The position numbers and the translations under genes are program-made. 9,440 nucleotides of DNA from Candidatus Omnitrophota bacterium (GTDB lineage Bacteria > Omnitrophota > Gorgyraeia > 2-01-FULL-45-10): the NCBI GenBank assembly GCA_028716065.1, contig JAQUQN010000037.1, positions 1 to 9,440 on the forward strand, read 5' to 3'. How positions within the stretch are numbered: the first letter of the stretch is position 1; each line of letters begins with the position of its first letter. Below are positions 6,070 to 9,440 of the stretch, piece after piece. Under the pieces are notes generated by a model that had not been told where the DNA came from, searched no databases, and saw nothing but the letters and a program-made list of their open reading frames with translations.

Positions 6070-7056
6070 ATGTGTGAAGCCAAGAGAGTAGGGATCTTAG
6101 GATTGGGGGCATATCTTCCGGAAAAGGTACTGACCAATAAGGAACTCGAACGGATGGTCGACACCACCGATGAATGGATAACCACGAGGACCGGGATAAA
6201 AGAGAGGCGCATAGCCCGTAAGGACGAGGCGACCAGCGACATGGCGGCAGAAGCCGGCAGGCGCGCGCTGAAAGCAGCGGGCCTTAACATCGAGGACATA
6301 GACCTTATCATAGTGGCGACGATAACGCCCGACATGTTCTTTCCGGCTACGGCGTGCCTGGTCCAGGACAAACTCGGAGCAAAGCGCGTGCCCGCGTTCG
6401 ATGTTAGCGTTGCCTGTTCGGGGTTCATATACGGCCTGGCAATCGCGGAACAGTTCATCAGGTCCGGCACTTACAAGCACGCCCTCGTCATCGCGGCGGA
6501 AAAATTGTCGGCCATCACGGATTGGTCCGACAGGGCTACATGCGTTCTTTTCGGCGACGGAGCCGGCGCGGCTGTCCTGGGGCCTGTGGATAAGGGAGGG
6601 ATCCTATCAGCTTATCTGGGGGCCAACGGTAAGCAGGGGGACCTGATAAAGCTTCCCGCGGGGGGATCGCGCATACCGGCTACGAAGAAGACCATCGAAG
6701 ACAGACTGCACTTTATCAAGATGAACGGTTCGGAACTTTTCAGGCACGCGGTAAAGATAATGGCAGACGCGGCGCTTGAGGTTACGAAGCCCTTGAACCT
6801 CAAAGCCGAAGATATAAGCCTCGTCATCCCGCACCAGGCGAATATAAGGATACTCAATGCCGTGGCCAAAAGGATGGGCCTGACCGAAGATAAGATATAT
6901 CTCAATATCGAGCGTTATGGGAACATGTCGGCCGCTTCCAGCGCCGTGGCGCTGGTCGAAGCCGTCCAGGAAGGACGAATAAAAAAGGGCGATAAGATAC
7001 TTTTGGACGCGTTCGGCGGCGGATTGACATGGGGGGCATTGGTGATAGAATGGTAG
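6070..7056 (+). CDS. fabH: Beta-ketoacyl-ACP synthase III (FabH)
   Basis: FabH condenses acetyl-CoA (or another short acyl-CoA) with malonyl-ACP to start type II fatty-acid synthesis. The 328-residue protein carries the full Cys-His-Asn triad: C116 in DVSVACSGFIYGL, H255 in IPHQANIRI, and N285 in GNMSAASSAVAL. The N-terminal signature TTDEWITTRTGIKERR and the C-terminal DAFGGGLTWGALVI are typical. The active-site Cys motif reads ACSGF where ACAGF is commonest, and the Asn motif reads GNMS where GNTS is usual; both are conservative. GGAGAG (6054-6059) lies 10 nt before the ATG, within the end of plsX. The last 7 nt overlap fabD. Substrate preference (straight or branched primer) cannot be read from the sequence. 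Confidence 0.96.
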   Translation: MCEAKRVGILGLGAYLPEKVLTNKELERMVDTTDEWITTRTGIKERRIARKDEATSDMAAEAGRRALKAAGLNIEDIDLIIVATITPDMFFPATACLVQDKLGAKRVPAFDVSVACSGFIYGLAIAEQFIRSGTYKHALVIAAEKLSAITDWSDRATCVLFGDGAGAAVLGPVDKGGILSAYLGANGKQGDLIKLPAGGSRIPATKKTIEDRLHFIKMNGSELFRHAVKIMADAALEVTKPLNLKAEDISLVIPHQANIRILNAVAKRMGLTEDKIYLNIERYGNMSAASSAVALVEAVQEGRIKKGDKILLDAFGGGLTWGALVIEW

Positions 7057-7985
7057 ATATCGCATATATTTTTCCGGGGCAGGGCGCGCAGTTCGTCGGA
7101 ATGGGCAAGGACCTTCATGATAATTTTACCGCTGCCAGGGAGGTCTTTGACAGGGCGAACCAGACATTGAAATTCGACCTGAGGAAACTCTGTTTCGAAG
7201 GCCCGGCGGAAGAATTGTCCACGACACGTAATAGCCAGCCAGCCATTCTCGTCTCGAGCATTGCGGCATTGCGAGCCTATGAGTCTTCGGCGCTAGCCGG
7301 ATGCTACACGCCAAAGTTCAGTTTGGGTTTGAGTCTCGGAGAATATACGGCGCTCGTGGCGTGCGGTAGCATATCCTTCGAGGACGCACTACTATTGGTA
7401 AAAAAACGCGGCGAATTGATGGAAGATGCCTCGAAGAAGAATCCCGGCAAGATGGCATGCGTGATAGGCCTGGAGAGTAAAGCGGTCGAGGAGTTATGCA
7501 AAGGTTTCGGCTGTGAAATAGCAAACCTGAATTGTCCGGGACAGATAGTCGTATCCGGCAAGACGAATAATATCGAACTCTTCGCCAGTCTCGCCAAGGA
7601 AAAGGGCGCCAAGAGGGTTATTATGCTTGACGTCAGCGGGCCGTTCCATTCGTCTCTCATGACGCATGCCAGAGACAAGCTGAAGGATTACATAGATAAT
7701 GTCCAGTTCTCTTCCCCGCGGCTTTCCTTCATAAGTAATGTCGATGCGAAGATCCAGACAAGCCCCGACGCCATAAAGGATAATCTCATAAGCCAGGTCA
7801 ATACCAGGACTCTCTGGGAGGCGTCCGTAAGGCTGGCGGCGGCCAGCGGCATAAAGACGTTCCTGGAGATAGGTCCCGGCCAGGTGCTGAAGGGGCTCAT
7901 GAAAAAGATAGACCCCAAGCTTGAAGTCAGGAACATAGGCACGTCTCAGGATCTCGGGGCGGCTGACCCGCAGCCCGCGTTATAG
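7050..7985 (+). CDS. fabD: Malonyl-CoA:ACP transacylase (FabD)
   Basis: FabD moves malonyl from CoA to acyl carrier protein, supplying the extender for FabH and later condensing enzymes. The 311-residue protein starts MVDIAYIFPGQGAQFVGMG. I prefer ATG 7050 to the in-frame ATG at 7029 because it gives the normal FabD N-terminus and follows GGTGA (7041-7045) by 4 nt; it overlaps fabH by 7 nt. Catalytic residues are Q11 (FPGQGAQ), nucleophile S95 in GLSLGEYTAL, R120 and H200 (GPFHS). The nucleophile elbow is G-L-S-L-G where most FabDs have G-H-S-L-G. The GxSxG pattern is kept, so the enzyme should be active. ASVRLAAASGIKTFLEIGPGQVLKGL is the usual C-terminal segment, named here by its ends: ASVRLAAASG and EIGPGQVLKGL. 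fabG, acpP and fabF do not follow directly. Confidence 0.95.
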   Translation: MVDIAYIFPGQGAQFVGMGKDLHDNFTAAREVFDRANQTLKFDLRKLCFEGPAEELSTTRNSQPAILVSSIAALRAYESSALAGCYTPKFSLGLSLGEYTALVACGSISFEDALLLVKKRGELMEDASKKNPGKMACVIGLESKAVEELCKGFGCEIANLNCPGQIVVSGKTNNIELFASLAKEKGAKRVIMLDVSGPFHSSLMTHARDKLKDYIDNVQFSSPRLSFISNVDAKIQTSPDAIKDNLISQVNTRTLWEASVRLAAASGIKTFLEIGPGQVLKGLMKKIDPKLEVRNIGTSQDLGAADPQPAL

Positions 7986-8006
7986 CAACATTTTAACCCT
8001 GTCCGC

Positions 8007-9437
8007 ATGACAAACAATACAGCCTTTAAAAAACCTCTCCTGATATTTTTTCTAACGGCAGTCATAATCCTTCTGGTGGTATTTTTTGCGGCATCCTCCT
8101 TTATCCCGGGAAGCGGCAAGGGTTCTTTTGAATATGTAAGAAAAGGAATGGCACTTGCGGATAAAGGTAATTACCAGCAGGCGATAAAATATTTCGAAAA
8201 GGCCCACGAATCTTCACCCGATAATGAGGTGATTGCGGAGAATCTCGCATGGGCATACTCTTCTTACGCCAGCGATTTCGTGGTGAGGAGAGATTATGAC
8301 AAGGCCATCGAATACATGACCAGGGCCTACGAGGTCCTGAAGAACGGCCACACCATACAGAATCTTGCCATCATGTATTCCAGAAGGGCATTGGCTTATC
8401 TCGGATCAGGCGAACGCCGAGAGGCGCTCGAGGACCTGGAGACAGCGCGTTCGATAGCCGCCGATTCAGACAGGGCCATGAGGAACCTGGCGATCTTTCT
8501 CTTCAACGAGGCGGTGGAAGAGTATAAGCGCGGCCACGAGGATAACGCGATAACCTGCCTGGAGGAATCCACTATATTGTATGATGACAGCAGGATATTC
8601 GAATTCATGGGAGATATCTATTATAAGAAGGTGGAGCTGGAAAAGGCTTATTTTTACTGGAGCAAGGCGAAAGGCCTGGATCCGGAGAATAAATATATAA
8701 GCGAAAAACTGGATAAGGTTAAAAAGGAGAAGGCGTTGGCCGGTTCCGAGAAGAGATCCGAGCTGTCGCATTTTGAGCTGAGGTATGATAAGAGCCTGGG
8801 GGTCGACGAAGCCCTCGTGAACGAAACGCTTGAAGATGCCTACACCCGGGTAGGAAATGACCTGGGGTATTTTCCCCCGTCCAAGACAAAAATCTTTTTC
8901 TATCCCGAATACAGGTTCAGGGAGATATTTAAATTACCCGAAGTGGTAAGGGCCTTTTATGACGGCAGCATAAGGATGCCATATCCGGAAGGGGGAATTG
9001 CCGCCGACGAATTGGCCAGGTACATATACCATGAATATGTCCACGCCGTAGTTTCCGCAAAGACGAATAATAACTGTCCGTCGTGGTTCAATGAAGGTAT
9101 GGCCGTTTGGGAGGAGCTGAAAGACGACGATACCGTGGCCAGGACGGTCATGTCGGGATTGCCCAAAGATGTGCCAGTTTCCTTCCGGTCCTTAGAAGGC
9201 GCTTTCGGGAAGTCGCAGGATGAAAACACGCGTTACTATTATGTGCTTGCCTATACGGTAGTGAAATATATCGTGGACAGGTGGGGTATCGAGGGGCTAC
9301 GCGAGATACTGGCGCGGATGGGCAAGGGGCAACATCTGATGAACGCTATCGACGACCAGTTCCTGATCTCGGAAAAGGAGTTTGAGAAAGATTGGACGGA
9401 TTACGTGAGAAAAAATTATTTTGCGAAGATGCAGTGA
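8007..9437 (+). CDS. Membrane-anchored TPR protein with C-terminal HExxH (peptidase MA-like) domain
   Basis: This 476-residue protein is predicted to sit in the cytoplasmic membrane with most of its mass outside. Residues 10-30 form one strong hydrophobic helix after a KK pair, without a lipobox Cys. Residues about 40-230 contain roughly five TPR-like helix pairs (GNYQQAIKYFEKAHESSPDN at 54-73 is the clearest), which usually bind other proteins. Residues about 255-475 resemble the peptidase MA family: H342-E343-Y-V-H346 (HExxH zinc motif), then WFNEG with E363 as the probable third zinc ligand, then YYYVLAYTVVKYIVDRWG. All motif residues for an active gluzincin are present. The substrate is unknown. 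The gene follows fabD by 21 nt in the same frame, with no clear ribosome-binding site, so start choice is less certain than for its neighbours. No gene symbol is justified. Confidence 0.85.
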   Translation: MTNNTAFKKPLLIFFLTAVIILLVVFFAASSFIPGSGKGSFEYVRKGMALADKGNYQQAIKYFEKAHESSPDNEVIAENLAWAYSSYASDFVVRRDYDKAIEYMTRAYEVLKNGHTIQNLAIMYSRRALAYLGSGERREALEDLETARSIAADSDRAMRNLAIFLFNEAVEEYKRGHEDNAITCLEESTILYDDSRIFEFMGDIYYKKVELEKAYFYWSKAKGLDPENKYISEKLDKVKKEKALAGSEKRSELSHFELRYDKSLGVDEALVNETLEDAYTRVGNDLGYFPPSKTKIFFYPEYRFREIFKLPEVVRAFYDGSIRMPYPEGGIAADELARYIYHEYVHAVVSAKTNNNCPSWFNEGMAVWEELKDDDTVARTVMSGLPKDVPVSFRSLEGAFGKSQDENTRYYYVLAYTVVKYIVDRWGIEGLREILARMGKGQHLMNAIDDQFLISEKEFEKDWTDYVRKNYFAKMQ

Positions 9438-9440
9438 ATA

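Noticed and set aside
7029..7049. Upstream in-frame ATG extending fabD by 7 residues
   Set aside because: ATG 7050 gives the normal FabD N-terminus and has a GGTGA site 4 nt before it; the longer form adds non-conserved residues inside fabH.
1..9440. tRNA, rRNA, CRISPR array, insertion sequence or phage genes
   Set aside because: No cloverleaf-like segment, rRNA block, regularly spaced repeat-spacer unit, transposase or integrase motif was seen; nearly all bases are explained by the ten protein genes.

Overview
The window is a tightly packed, all-plus-strand stretch of bacterial housekeeping genes. In order it holds recG (3' part only), a 126-nt gap, rsmD, coaD, pta, ackA, rpmF, plsX, fabH, fabD, and a membrane-anchored TPR protein with a zinc-metallopeptidase signature. 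Apart from the gap after recG, genes overlap by 1 to 14 nt or lie within about 30 nt of each other, so rsmD onward reads as one likely transcription unit. Antisense reading frames are shadows of these genes.

Organism: bacterial, probably an anaerobe or facultative anaerobe, since pta-ackA supports acetate/ATP fermentation or acetyl-CoA assimilation. The order recG/rsmD/coaD/pta-ackA/rpmF/plsX/fab is a conserved neighbourhood best known from Clostridia and Thermoanaerobacter-like Firmicutes. The ATA- and AGG-rich codon use, the TPR/peptidase-MA-like neighbour and the FabD variant nucleophile motif make me suspect a candidate phylum such as Omnitrophota (PVC-related). That placement is an inference and is not shown by the sequence.

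Region by region: 1-1515 is the helicase half of RecG (DNA repair, fork remodelling). 1516-1641 is a non-coding block made of a large imperfect inverted repeat with hexamer-repeat ends. 1642-2690 holds RsmD (16S rRNA methylation) and CoaD (CoA synthesis), joined by a GTGA overlap. 2704-4859 is the Pta-AckA acetyl-CoA/acetyl-phosphate/acetate pathway. 4846-5049 is ribosomal protein L32. 5077-7985 is the start of lipid synthesis (PlsX, FabH, FabD). 8007-9437 is the TPR-peptidase protein, in the position where fabG/acpP/fabF are often found. The metabolic theme is CoA and acyl chemistry: CoaD makes the CoA precursor, Pta-AckA interconverts acetyl-CoA and acetate, FabD/FabH prime fatty-acid synthesis, and PlsX makes acyl-phosphate for phospholipids.

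No complete new system such as a defence island, CRISPR array or mobile element is visible. The most unusual signals are three degenerate short-period repeat tracts with units of 6, 7 and 8 nt. One forms the arms of the palindrome after recG. The other two sit inside recG and ackA, where they appear to have added a few residues without breaking the frame. They suggest a class of small expanding repeats worth a genome-wide search.
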